Assembly: GCA_944391055.1 (NCBI GenBank)
Contig: CALXSF010000016.1
Coordinates: forward strand, 1 to 44,621
DNA length: 44,621 bases
Source: an uncultured Kiritimatiellota bacterium
Lineage (GTDB): Bacteria; Verrucomicrobiota; Kiritimatiellia; RFP12; DVOR01
Direction: 5' to 3'
Part shown: positions 1 through 7,671 of the stretch, in pieces
Layout of the letters: each line of letters begins with the position of its first letter
Numbering within the stretch: position 1 is the stretch's first letter
Translations under genes and position numbers: made by a program
Notes under the pieces: model-generated
Told to the model about the DNA's origin: nothing
Seen by the model: the letters and a program-made list of their open reading frames with translations, nothing else
Database searches by the model: none

Positions 1-77
1 GTACCTTTTTTCTCAGCCATCAAAGTCCGCATAAGTATAGCAAACACGGTTGGGGAAGTGGCCTAGAAAAAAGGTAC
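1..77. repeat. 13-bp inverted repeat at the window edge
   Basis: Positions 1-13 and 65-77 are perfect inverted copies (GTACC, six T, CT against AG, six A, GGTAC) separated by 51 bases. The right arm contains the AAAGG that serves as the ribosome-binding site of the gene starting at 83. The left arm could serve a divergent gene leaving the window in the same way. A minus-strand extended -10 (TGC TATACT, 42..34) lies between the arms. Whether this is a shared leader, a hairpin or an element end cannot be decided from one side. Confidence 0.5.
34..42 (-). promoter_or_regulatory. Candidate extended -10 promoter, leftward
   Basis: Reading on the minus strand, TGC precedes TATACT, the same TGnTATAnT form seen before several other genes in this window. 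It would drive a gene lying mostly to the left of position 1; an ATG is available at 20 on the minus strand (M-A-E-K-K-G), but only about 20 bases are visible. No -35 element is recognisable. Confidence 0.3.
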
Positions 78-82
78 GTTTG

Positions 83-1252
83 ATGGGCCAGCATGGGCTT
101 TCCGTCGGGATTGTGACGATTTATGACTGCGACAACTACGGCGCGGAGCTCCAAGCCTACGCGTTGCCGCGGGTGTTGGGCGCGATGGGCCATGCGGCGC
201 GGCTGATCGATTACCCGTTTTACAAGAGCCCGCGTTTCCGCCGGACGCCTCTTTCGGCGCCCGCGGTGCCGCTTTCGCCCCTCAACCGGGCGAAAGAACT
301 GGCCGCGGCGGCGCGGACGGCGCTGGGACGCCGCCTGCTCCGCGAGACCGTGCGGCGGCGGGACGCGGCCTTCGCGGCCTTCCGCGAGGCTATCCCCCGC
401 ACGCGCCTGTTCGCGACCTTCGACGCATTGGCCGCGGACCCGCCGCGCTGCGACGTCTACCTCACCGGCAGCGACCAGGTGTGGAACCCGCGGATGGGGG
501 CGACGCTGCGCCCGTATTTCCTGGACTTCCTGCCCGAGTCTGCGCGCCGACTGGCCTACGCGGCGAGCTTCGGCGTGGGCGCGCTTACGCCCCCGGTGGA
601 GGCGCAGTACCGCCGCTGGCTGGCGCGCTACGAGGCGGTCGGCTGCCGCGAGGCCTCGGGGGTGGCGCTGATGGGGCGGCTCTGCCCGTCGGTGCCGACG
701 GCGCAGGTGCTCGATCCCACGCTGCTTTTGGACGCGGCGGGGTGGGGGGCCGCCGCGCGCGCGCCGGATCTGCCTGGGCCTTACCTTTTGGTCTACGAAT
801 TGGTCGGGGCGCCGGGGCTTTGGCCTTTGGCGCGACGGTGGGCGCGTGCGCTGGGCGTCGGGGTCGTGCGGCTGTGCGGCACGCCGCTGGACGCCCCCAA
901 ACGCGGCGCGCGCGACGTCCGGGACGCCGGGCCGGCGGCGTTCCTGGGGCTCTTCGCCAACGCCTCGGCGGTGGTGACGACCTCCTTCCACGGCACGGCC
1001 TTTTCGCTGATCTTCGGCAAACCTTTCTATTCGGTCATCCCGCGCGGGATGGCCAACGCCGGGCGCCAACGCAGCCTGCTCGGGGCCGTCGGCCTCGAGG
1101 ACCGCCTGATCCCCGAGGAAAAGGCCGCCGCGCTCCGTCCCGGCGAAGGCCCCGATTGGGCGCGGGCCGGCGCGCGGCTGGAGGCCGCCCGCGCCGAGTC
1201 CCTCGCGTTCCTTGCCCGCGCCTTTGGGGGAGGGTTCCGCCATGCCCCTTGA
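83..1252 (+). CDS. Polysaccharide pyruvyl transferase family protein
   Basis: A 389-residue protein of the polysaccharide pyruvyl transferase family (WcaK/CsaB-like), which adds ketal pyruvate to sugars of exopolysaccharides or wall glycans in the cytoplasm. Visible family features are the N-terminal NYGAELQAYAL segment, a central SDQVWNP motif and the C-terminal TTSFHGTAFSLIFGKPF stretch. I chose ATG 83 because AAAGG lies 8 bases upstream; an in-frame TTG at 50 would add an unrelated basic tail. The end overlaps the next gene by 11 bases, and the three genes to 2959 form one operon that probably continues an exopolysaccharide cluster. The acceptor sugar cannot be told from sequence. Confidence 0.9.
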   Translation: MGQHGLSVGIVTIYDCDNYGAELQAYALPRVLGAMGHAARLIDYPFYKSPRFRRTPLSAPAVPLSPLNRAKELAAAARTALGRRLLRETVRRRDAAFAAFREAIPRTRLFATFDALAADPPRCDVYLTGSDQVWNPRMGATLRPYFLDFLPESARRLAYAASFGVGALTPPVEAQYRRWLARYEAVGCREASGVALMGRLCPSVPTAQVLDPTLLLDAAGWGAAARAPDLPGPYLLVYELVGAPGLWPLARRWARALGVGVVRLCGTPLDAPKRGARDVRDAGPAAFLGLFANASAVVTTSFHGTAFSLIFGKPFYSVIPRGMANAGRQRSLLGAVGLEDRLIPEEKAAALRPGEGPDWARAGARLEAARAESLAFLARAFGGGFRHAP

Positions 1253-2411
1253 ACGCTGCGCCGAGGGGACGTGCACGGGCTGCGGCGCCTGCGCGGCCAT
1301 CTGCCCGAAGGCGGCCATCGCGCTGACGCCGGGCGAGGGCGGCTTCCCGTACCCGCGCGTCGACCCGGCCCGCTGCGTGGGGTGCGGCGCGTGCGACCGC
1401 GCCTGCCCCCTCGGCGCGGAGGCGGCGCTTCGGCGGCCCGCGCGGCGCGCCGCCGCGGTGTGGGACTTGGGGGAGGGACGGGCGGCCAGCACGTCGGGCG
1501 GCGCCTTCGGCGCGATTGCCCGCGTGGTGATTGCGGGGGGCGGGGCCGTCTGCGCGGCGGCGTTGGAGCTTCCGGAAGGGCGCGTCCGCCATACAATCGT
1601 CGAGGACGAGGCGGGCCTTGCGCGCGTGCGCCGGTCGAAATACCTGCAAAGCGAGACCGCGCCCGCGCTGCGCGAGGCGCTTGGGCTGCTCCGAAAGGGA
1701 CGGCGGGTGCTCTTTGTCGGCACGCCCTGCCAAGTGGCCGGCTGGCGTCGGCTCACCGTCCCCTTCGGCGACCGCGCGCCGGCGTGCGATCTGGTCTGCG
1801 GCGGCGTGCCCTCGCCCGCCCTCTTCGCCGCCTATCTCCGCGAGGAGGAGCGCCGCGCCGGCGCGCCCATCCGCGGCTATGACTTCCGCGACAAATCCGC
1901 CGGCTGGAACTTCCCCCGCGTGCGCCTCGCCTTCGCGAACGGGCGCACCGTCCGGCGCATCCCGGCGTGCGACCCGTTCTTCGCGGCCTACTCCAAGAAG
2001 CTGAGCATTCGGCAGTCGTGCTACACGTGCCCTTATTGCGCCTCGGAACGGGTGGGCGACCTCACGCTCGCGGACTGCTGGCGCGTGGCCACCACGCACC
2101 CGGAGTTTGACGACAACCGCGGCACGTCGTTGGTACTTTGCTGCACGGAGGCGGGGGAGCGCCTGTTGGGCGATGCCCGCGCGGCGTGGCGGCTGTTCGT
2201 CGGGGACTATGACCTTGCCCGCGCCGTCGCCACCAACACGCCCCTGCGCGCGCGTCCGCCGTGGCTAAAGGCCCGGGAATCCGTGCTTGCCGCGACGGAC
2301 GCCCCCGCGCGGGCCGTTTGGCGGGCGCTTGGGAGACGGGCGTGGTTCCGCGGCTTCGCGGTGTGGTGGGTGAGGCGGCTTGGATGGTTTTGGCTGAGGA
2401 GGCGGCAATGA
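1242..2411 (+). CDS. Coenzyme F420 hydrogenase/dehydrogenase beta-subunit-like ferredoxin protein
   Basis: A 389-residue protein with two N-terminal 4Fe-4S ferredoxin motifs (Cys11/14/17/21 and Cys45/48/51/55) followed by the FrhB-type domain with the GTPCQVAG motif and the later CxxC segment TCPYC. Relatives often sit beside polysaccharide pyruvyl transferases in exopolysaccharide clusters, where they are thought to be flavin/Fe-S oxidoreductases acting on a glycan or on pyruvate-derived groups; the reaction is unproven. Start ATG 1242 has a GGGGGAGGG ribosome-binding site and lies inside the end of the previous gene, so translation is likely coupled. It ends in an ATGA overlap with the acetyltransferase. 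Confidence 0.88.
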   Translation: MPLERCAEGTCTGCGACAAICPKAAIALTPGEGGFPYPRVDPARCVGCGACDRACPLGAEAALRRPARRAAAVWDLGEGRAASTSGGAFGAIARVVIAGGGAVCAAALELPEGRVRHTIVEDEAGLARVRRSKYLQSETAPALREALGLLRKGRRVLFVGTPCQVAGWRRLTVPFGDRAPACDLVCGGVPSPALFAAYLREEERRAGAPIRGYDFRDKSAGWNFPRVRLAFANGRTVRRIPACDPFFAAYSKKLSIRQSCYTCPYCASERVGDLTLADCWRVATTHPEFDDNRGTSLVLCCTEAGERLLGDARAAWRLFVGDYDLARAVATNTPLRARPPWLKARESVLAATDAPARAVWRALGRRAWFRGFAVWWVRRLGWFWLRRRQ

Positions 2412-2959
2412 AGACGCGCCCGCAGGCTTATGTCGATCGGATCCCCCTGCGGAACCGGGTGGGGCGGCTGGCGTGGGGGGTGGCGTGGGCGCTGCTGTTC
2501 CGGCCTTTCGCGGGGCGGCCTTTCCGGTATTGGCGCGTGTTCGTGCTGCGGTGCTTCGGGGCCAAGATCGGGAAGCGGTGCAGCATCTACGCCAACGTGC
2601 GCGTCTGGGCGCCGTGGAACCTGCGCTTGGGCGACTACGTGGCCGTGGGGCCGGGCGCCGAGCTCTACGCGGTGGACACGATCACCGTGGGCAGCATGGT
2701 CACGATCTCCCAGCGCGCCTACCTCTGCACCGCCTCGCACGACATCACGCGGCTGCTCAAGCCGCTCATCCACCGCCCGTTGGTCATCGAGGACTACGCC
2801 TGGGTGGCCGCGGAGGCCTTCGTGGGCATGGGCGTGACCGTCCGCGAGGGGGCGGTGGTCGGCGCCCGCGCGGTGGTGGCCAAGGACATCCCCGCCTGGA
2901 CCGTCATGGCCGGGAACCCCGCCCGCCCCATCAAGAAGCGCCTGCTCGCGGGGGAGTGA
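2408..2959 (+). CDS. WcaF-like hexapeptide-repeat acetyltransferase
   Basis: A 183-residue left-handed beta-helix acyltransferase close to the putative colanic acid acetyltransferases (WcaF type). The hexapeptide repeats run from about residue 55 to 165, the probable catalytic His is His111 in CTASHDI, and the family ending GNPARPIKKR is present. It would O-acetylate a sugar of the extracellular polysaccharide using acetyl-CoA. The ATG overlaps the TGA of the preceding gene (ATGA), which fixes the start and implies coupling. It is the last gene of the polysaccharide operon here; 169 bases separate it from the next, differently composed gene set. Confidence 0.9.
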   Translation: MKTRPQAYVDRIPLRNRVGRLAWGVAWALLFRPFAGRPFRYWRVFVLRCFGAKIGKRCSIYANVRVWAPWNLRLGDYVAVGPGAELYAVDTITVGSMVTISQRAYLCTASHDITRLLKPLIHRPLVIEDYAWVAAEAFVGMGVTVREGAVVGARAVVAKDIPAWTVMAGNPARPIKKRLLAGE

Positions 2960-3017
2960 GCAGACGGTTGATTCCGCCTCTGCGCAATCGAAACCCCTTT
3001 TCCTCTTCCCTTCACTG

Positions 3018-3026
3018 TGTTATAGT
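3018..3026 (+). promoter_or_regulatory. Candidate extended -10 promoter for the vWA/PP2C/kinase operon
   Basis: TGT followed by TATAGT fits the TGnTATAnT pattern used elsewhere in the window; no -35 is visible. A second, closer candidate is TGA TATTAT at 3087-3095, about 33 bases before the ATG at 3129. These are the only notable signals in the 169-base gap 2960-3128; no terminator with a T-run follows the acetyltransferase gene. Confidence 0.4.
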
Positions 3027-3128
3027 GCATCTGTAAGCCCGTATGGTTGTCACGGGTGGTCTAAAGGTTCTGTATGGTTGGTTGCCTGATATTATGGACA
3101 TTCAGCCAAGAACAGAAAGTGAGGTTTC

Positions 3129-3926
3129 ATGAAAAGCACGATGGGTTCTGCGCCGAGAACCGAGGACGCGGCGCTTCGGATGATGCGATTGTCGGATGAT
3201 TGGCTGGCGCCGCTGGTCAAGCGACTGCCTGTGGTGCTCTGCCTAGACACCAGCGGCTCGATGGGATTCAAGGGGGCGGATGGCCACGCGCCGATCGATT
3301 TCGTCTGCACGGGCATCCGGCAACTGCATTCGGAGCTGTGCGCCGACGTACGCGCGAGGGAAACCGTGGATCTCTGCGTCCTGACCTTCGGCGGCAACGA
3401 TAAGCGACAGGTCTCGACACTCAAAGCGTTCGGCCCCATCACGGATTGGGATCCACCCACGACGTTACGGGCAAGTGGCCAAACCTATTTGGGCGCCGCG
3501 CTTGACACGGCGCTTCGGCTGGTGGGGGAGCGATTGGAGGAATACAAACGGAACGCGGTGCTTTCCTACGCGCCGTGGCTGATCATGATGACGGACGGGC
3601 GGACCTCCGAGCAGGACATCCCCCTGCTCAAGCAGGTCGTGAAAGAGCTCAAGGCGAGGTTGGTCGCGCAGAGCCTTTATCTTTATTCCTTCTTTGCGTG
3701 CGAACCGGAGAACCTTTCCAAGGAAATAACCAAAGTCGCCTTGTCCGCGCTGCGCAAGTTCTACCCTGACGGGGAAACGCAATGGCCAAAGGTCATGGGC
3801 AAGGACAAGCAATCGTTCAAGGAATTGTTTCGGTGGGTGAGCGTCAGCGTGAGCCGCGCCAACGGGACAACAGATCCAATGTTACCAAGGCTCGAACCCT
3901 ATCCTCAAGAAGGGGGACTGTCATGA
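3129..3926 (+). CDS. TerY/YegL-like von Willebrand factor A domain protein
   Basis: A 265-residue cytoplasmic vWA protein. The metal-ion-dependent adhesion site is complete: DTSGSM at residues 40-45, Thr119 in ASGQTYLG, and Asp156 in MMTDG. Length and layout match the TerY/YegL family (COG4245), which lies next to a PP2C phosphatase and an odd kinase in TerY-P triads and in the E. coli yegL-yegK-yegI set. The known family is linked to stress and tellurite/phage-type responses, but its ligand is not established. The gene starts an operon: its TGA overlaps the phosphatase ATG. Codon use is clearly less GC-biased than in the flanking genes. Confidence 0.88.
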   Translation: MKSTMGSAPRTEDAALRMMRLSDDWLAPLVKRLPVVLCLDTSGSMGFKGADGHAPIDFVCTGIRQLHSELCADVRARETVDLCVLTFGGNDKRQVSTLKAFGPITDWDPPTTLRASGQTYLGAALDTALRLVGERLEEYKRNAVLSYAPWLIMMTDGRTSEQDIPLLKQVVKELKARLVAQSLYLYSFFACEPENLSKEITKVALSALRKFYPDGETQWPKVMGKDKQSFKELFRWVSVSVSRANGTTDPMLPRLEPYPQEGGLS

Positions 3927-4909
3927 GCGAACAACGGTCTGTGGCGGCGGCGGTTCGCGGGCGGGCGCACGAGGCGACGGGGACACCCTGCCAGGATGTC
4001 TGCGCGGTGGGTGTGGGGGAGACGCGCGCGTGGCTGGCGTTGGCGGACGGGGCGGGCTCGTGCGCGCAGGCGTTGCATGGCGCACGGGCCGTCGTGGCGT
4101 GCGCCAATGCCTTTCTGTGGCGCAATCGGGCGCGGCTGGGACGGCCCGAGGCGCGCCAAGCCTTGTGGGAGACGTTGCGGCAGGCCCTCGCGGATGAGGC
4201 GGAAAGTCGGGCGTGCGCGGTGAAGGATCTGGGCTCAACCTTCTTGGCCGTGCAAGTCTGGTCGGGGCGTTTCGTGGCCTTTCACCTTGGCGACGGCGTG
4301 ATTGGCTGCCTGCACGCGGATGGGACGCTCGAAACGGTGAGCGCGCCGGAGAACGGCGATTTTTGCAATCAGACATGGCTGACCACTTCGGCGGACGCGC
4401 CGGCGCATCTGCGCATGGTCGAAGGGCCGCTCGGGGACATCGTGGCCTTCTTCGCGCTTTCGGACGGGGCGGCCGAGGCGTTGTGGCGACCCGAGGGCGG
4501 CCGTTTTGCGCCTGCGCTCCGGATCCTTGCCGATTACCTGCGCGATTCCGGCACGTCGGCGGCAAGGCAGCTGCTACGAACCTTCCTGAGCGAGGACGTT
4601 CGCGCACGGACGGACGATGACGCCAGCCTCGCCCTACTGCTTTGCCCGACCGCGAGGAAAGACGAAAAGCGGATTGACCCAAAGGCCGCCAAGGCGATGC
4701 GCAAACTAATCCGCTTCCTGCAAGCCCGTGGCGCGCCCTGCTTGCGCAAATTGTTGGAACGGCATTTGCATTGGGAGGGGGCGGATGTGTGGCAGGCGGT
4801 TTTCCTCCCCCTGATGCGATTGGGGGCATTGACCCATCTGGGCGGCCAACTCTATGTTGCCGGCGCAAAGGCCGACGCGTTTCTGAAAGGACGTGACCAT
4901 GGGGAATGA
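3923..4909 (+). CDS. PP2C-family serine/threonine phosphatase (YegK-like) with C-terminal extension
   Basis: A 328-residue PP2C phosphatase. Metal-binding motifs are DGAG at 42-45, GDG at 123-125, SDGAAEAL with Asp181, and the terminal Asp cluster at 231-233. The catalytic fold ends near residue 245 and is followed by about 80 mostly helical residues that end in a compact, winged-helix-like segment I cannot assign. Start ATG 3923 forms an ATGA overlap with the vWA gene and follows AAGAAGGGGG. By analogy with TerY-P triads it should dephosphorylate targets of the neighbouring kinase. The 3' end overlaps the kinase start by 11 bases. Confidence 0.86.
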   Translation: MSEQRSVAAAVRGRAHEATGTPCQDVCAVGVGETRAWLALADGAGSCAQALHGARAVVACANAFLWRNRARLGRPEARQALWETLRQALADEAESRACAVKDLGSTFLAVQVWSGRFVAFHLGDGVIGCLHADGTLETVSAPENGDFCNQTWLTTSADAPAHLRMVEGPLGDIVAFFALSDGAAEALWRPEGGRFAPALRILADYLRDSGTSAARQLLRTFLSEDVRARTDDDASLALLLCPTARKDEKRIDPKAAKAMRKLIRFLQARGAPCLRKLLERHLHWEGADVWQAVFLPLMRLGALTHLGGQLYVAGAKADAFLKGRDHGE

Positions 4910-6740
4910 GGCCGACATCGAGGCAAGCATCCGCGCGGCCGTGGACTTCGCGGATCTGCTGATTATCGACACCTGCAGTTGGCTGGATGAGCACGGCCCG
5001 CTTTCCGAGCCCACGCATTCCATCTTGCTAAAAACCCTTTCGAAGAGGGGCAAACATGTGGCGGTGCCGTTGGAGGTCTTCGGGGAATTGCGGAAAATCC
5101 GAGACGACCTCAAAAGGGACGCGACGCTCCGAGCACGTGCAAAGGAGGCGTACCGTCAAATCAAAACCACCCACAGGGCAAGTGGGAGGGCAAGGCTGTT
5201 CGTGGTCTATTCGGATGGAAAAACGAAAGGACATGCGGACGCGCGATTGCTCGCCTTGTTCGAAATGTATTACACGACGCACAAAATCGTCGTCGTCACG
5301 CAGGATAGGGCGTTGGGCACGGATTTGCTCGCACGGTGCCGGACACAATCCGTCCGTCACAAACTCGCACGCATCCTTTACATTCACAAGGATGGAACAT
5401 GGCGAGATTGCTCACCCCCATTCATGACCGGTCTTAGGGTCAAGGTGTCTACGCTTTCGACGAAGACACGGCCCTTGCGCCCGGAGGATGCCGCTCAACC
5501 TCTGCGGACCGCCTCCGGTCGCCCTGTGTTGCTTGGCGAAAGGCTCGGGTGTGGCGGGGAGGGCGTTGTCTATGCGGCGGGGACGGGGTTGGCCGCCAAG
5601 CTGTATCATGCCATGTCGCCGATGAGGGAGGGAAAGTTGCGGCGGATGGTCGAGAACCCGCCGCGTGACCTTGGCCATCTGGCCTATCCCACCGATTTGT
5701 TGCTGGATGGGCAGGGACAGGTCGTGGGGGTGTTGATGCCGCGGGCGAAGGGGATGCCGCTGTGCGACGTCCTCCGGCTTGACAATGTGACTCTACGTCC
5801 AGCCATCCTTGGCACGTATCCGCACTTCCGTCGGCACCATCTTGCGGAAATCGCCCTCGCTGTGGCACGGCGCGTCCAAACGCTCCACACGCACGGCGTG
5901 ATCCTTGGCGACATCAACGAGGAGAACGTGTTGGTGGAGCCGCCCGCCGACGCGAATGGGAAGGCCGAGGCTTGGCTCGTCGACGTGGACAGCGCGCAGA
6001 TCGAGGGATATCCGTGCTTGGTGGGCAAACCGGATTTCGTTGCACCTTGGGCATCGTTGGCTTCACAGGGATTCCAAAGACTGAGAAGCAAGGATGAGGA
6101 TGGCTTTGCGTTGGCCGTCCTGCTCTTTTTCATTTTGATGGCAAGAGTGATGCCTTATCAATGTTGCGGCAAAACCTATGACCAAGCCGCCCGAGAGGGG
6201 TGCTTCCCCTATGCCAACCCGAAGAAACGGGGGAAGTTGCTCAAGACGTTGGGTTATTCGCAATTTGTCTGGGGTGGGCTGACCGTCAAGTTGCGCGGGC
6301 GGTTCTGCTCGGTCTTCGACAAAGACGGGTATTGGTTCAAGCAAAGCAAGACGCCGTTCGCAAGCGCGTGGGTGTCGCTGCTTGAGGCATATCGCGAGGC
6401 AATGCTGGCGCGGCCGACGGAGGATGCCTTCGGCTTCGGGGAGCGAGAACCGAAACAGTGCGCCTCCTGCGGGTTATGTTTCATACCGACGCAATGGCAG
6501 GAAGAACATTGCCCCGTCTGTCGCCACAAATGGCGGGTCTGCGACAACTGCGGGGAGACGTGCGAAACCACTTGGGAAGGTGAGCGTTTCTATTGCAAGT
6601 CTTGCCGAAGCAAGCACGACGCCAAGCCCACAGGAACCTTGCCAAAACCTAATTCTCCGACAGAGACAATGCCGGGCCTGCTGTATGAGGAACGCAAAAC
6701 AGGACGATTCAATCCTGACTATAACCCAATCACCGACTGA
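4899..6740 (+). CDS. PIN-like nuclease / YegI-like protein kinase / zinc-ribbon fusion
   Basis: A 613-residue multidomain protein. Residues about 18-165 look like a PIN nuclease: acidic positions Asp24 (IIDTCSW), Glu59 (PLEVFGEL), Asp114 (HADARLL) and Asp136 (VVVTQDRA) are in the expected order. Residues about 205-470 form a divergent serine/threonine kinase: glycine loop GCGGEGVVY, Lys234, catalytic GDINEEN with Asp338, and metal-binding Asp362 in LVDVDSA. Four CxxC pairs (521/524, 538/541, 548/551, 566/569) make two zinc ribbons. Relatives are the YegI/TerY-P kinases. ATG 4899 is preferred over GTG 4893 because AAAGGA is then correctly spaced. The PIN fusion is unusual; substrate and trigger are unknown. 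Confidence 0.85.
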   Translation: MGNEADIEASIRAAVDFADLLIIDTCSWLDEHGPLSEPTHSILLKTLSKRGKHVAVPLEVFGELRKIRDDLKRDATLRARAKEAYRQIKTTHRASGRARLFVVYSDGKTKGHADARLLALFEMYYTTHKIVVVTQDRALGTDLLARCRTQSVRHKLARILYIHKDGTWRDCSPPFMTGLRVKVSTLSTKTRPLRPEDAAQPLRTASGRPVLLGERLGCGGEGVVYAAGTGLAAKLYHAMSPMREGKLRRMVENPPRDLGHLAYPTDLLLDGQGQVVGVLMPRAKGMPLCDVLRLDNVTLRPAILGTYPHFRRHHLAEIALAVARRVQTLHTHGVILGDINEENVLVEPPADANGKAEAWLVDVDSAQIEGYPCLVGKPDFVAPWASLASQGFQRLRSKDEDGFALAVLLFFILMARVMPYQCCGKTYDQAAREGCFPYANPKKRGKLLKTLGYSQFVWGGLTVKLRGRFCSVFDKDGYWFKQSKTPFASAWVSLLEAYREAMLARPTEDAFGFGEREPKQCASCGLCFIPTQWQEEHCPVCRHKWRVCDNCGETCETTWEGERFYCKSCRSKHDAKPTGTLPKPNSPTETMPGLLYEERKTGRFNPDYNPITD

Positions 6741-6760
6741 GGGCGGGGCGGGGGATGGTG

Positions 6761-6766
6761 TATAAT
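6761..6766 (+). promoter_or_regulatory. Promoter -10 for the RmlD-like gene
   Basis: A perfect TATAAT preceded directly by GGTG and followed by GGGGGCG, 48 bases before the ATG at 6815. The same TATARTGGGGGCG context precedes the tRNA-Leu gene. No clear -35 is present. It separates the RmlD-like gene from the kinase operon ending at 6740. Confidence 0.55.
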
Positions 6767-6814
6767 GGGGGCGTGCGCCGGCCATGGGGGCGGGCGCGGT
6801 CACGCGGAGGTGCC

Positions 6815-7648
6815 ATGAAGACTGTGCTTGTCGCCGGGGGATCGGGGCTTTTGGGTTCGCAGGTCGCCAAGGTGTTCCAGGAGGCCGGGTGGGCGGTGCG
6901 CGCGCCGAGCCACGCGGAGGCGGATCTCACCGACCCGAAGGCGGTGGAGGGCCTTGTCGCCGAGGGGCCCGACCTCATCGTCAATTGCGCGGCCCAGCGC
7001 CGGCCCGATCTTTGCGAGGGGGCGGGGCCCGCGCTCCTGGAGCTCAACGTCCGCTTGCCGGAGCGCCTCGCGCGCGCCGGGATCCCGCTCGTCCATCTTT
7101 CCACCGACTATGTCTTCGACGGCGCGGGCGCGCCTTACGAGACCGACGCGCCGCGCCGCCCGCTCAACGCCTACGGCCGTCAGAAGGCCGCCGCCGAGGA
7201 GGCGGTGGAGGGGCTGGGGCACGTCCTGATCCTGCGCGTGCCCATCCTCTTCGGGCCGTGCCGCGATTGGCGCGACAGCGCCGTGACGGTCTTGGCCGCC
7301 AACCTTGCCGCCGCCAAGGGCGCCGCGGTGCGGATGGACGACGTGGCGATCCGTCGGCCCACCTTCACGTGTGACGTGGCGCGGCAGATCCTGGCCTTGG
7401 CCCCCCATGCCGGGCGCGGGCTTTCGGGCGTTTTCCACTACACCGGCGGGGAGGCGATGACCAAGTTCCTCATGGGGCTGACGATCGCCCCGCTGATCGG
7501 GTGTGACCCGGCGCAGTGCGTGCCCGACCGGACGCCGCCCGCCGTGCCGCGCCCTTACGACTGCACGCTCTCCGTGCGGCGGCTTGCGCGGACGGGGCTG
7601 CTTGTCCCGCCGACGCCCTTCGCCGCCGCGCTCGCCCGCGTCCTCTGA
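6815..7648 (+). CDS. RmlD-like dTDP-4-dehydrorhamnose reductase family (extended SDR) protein
   Basis: A 277-residue extended short-chain dehydrogenase with a Rossmann glycine motif at residues 8-15 (GGSGLLGS), the STDYVFDG segment at 96-103, and catalytic Tyr120 and Lys124 (YGRQK). This pattern is typical of RmlD, the last enzyme of dTDP-L-rhamnose synthesis, and of related MAT2B-like proteins. No rmlA, rmlB or rmlC lies nearby, so the rhamnose role is only likely. CGGAGG lies a few bases before ATG 6815. It has its own promoter and converges on the methyltransferase gene at 7672. Confidence 0.8.
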   Translation: MKTVLVAGGSGLLGSQVAKVFQEAGWAVRAPSHAEADLTDPKAVEGLVAEGPDLIVNCAAQRRPDLCEGAGPALLELNVRLPERLARAGIPLVHLSTDYVFDGAGAPYETDAPRRPLNAYGRQKAAAEEAVEGLGHVLILRVPILFGPCRDWRDSAVTVLAANLAAAKGAAVRMDDVAIRRPTFTCDVARQILALAPHAGRGLSGVFHYTGGEAMTKFLMGLTIAPLIGCDPAQCVPDRTPPAVPRPYDCTLSVRRLARTGLLVPPTPFAAALARVL

Positions 7649-7671
7649 GGGGCCGTGCGGGGGCTTTTTCG

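Noticed and set aside
3129..6740. Tellurite resistance (ter) operon
   Set aside because: Only the vWA, phosphatase and kinase parts are present; no TerC, TerD or TerB genes lie nearby, so a tellurite role is not supported.
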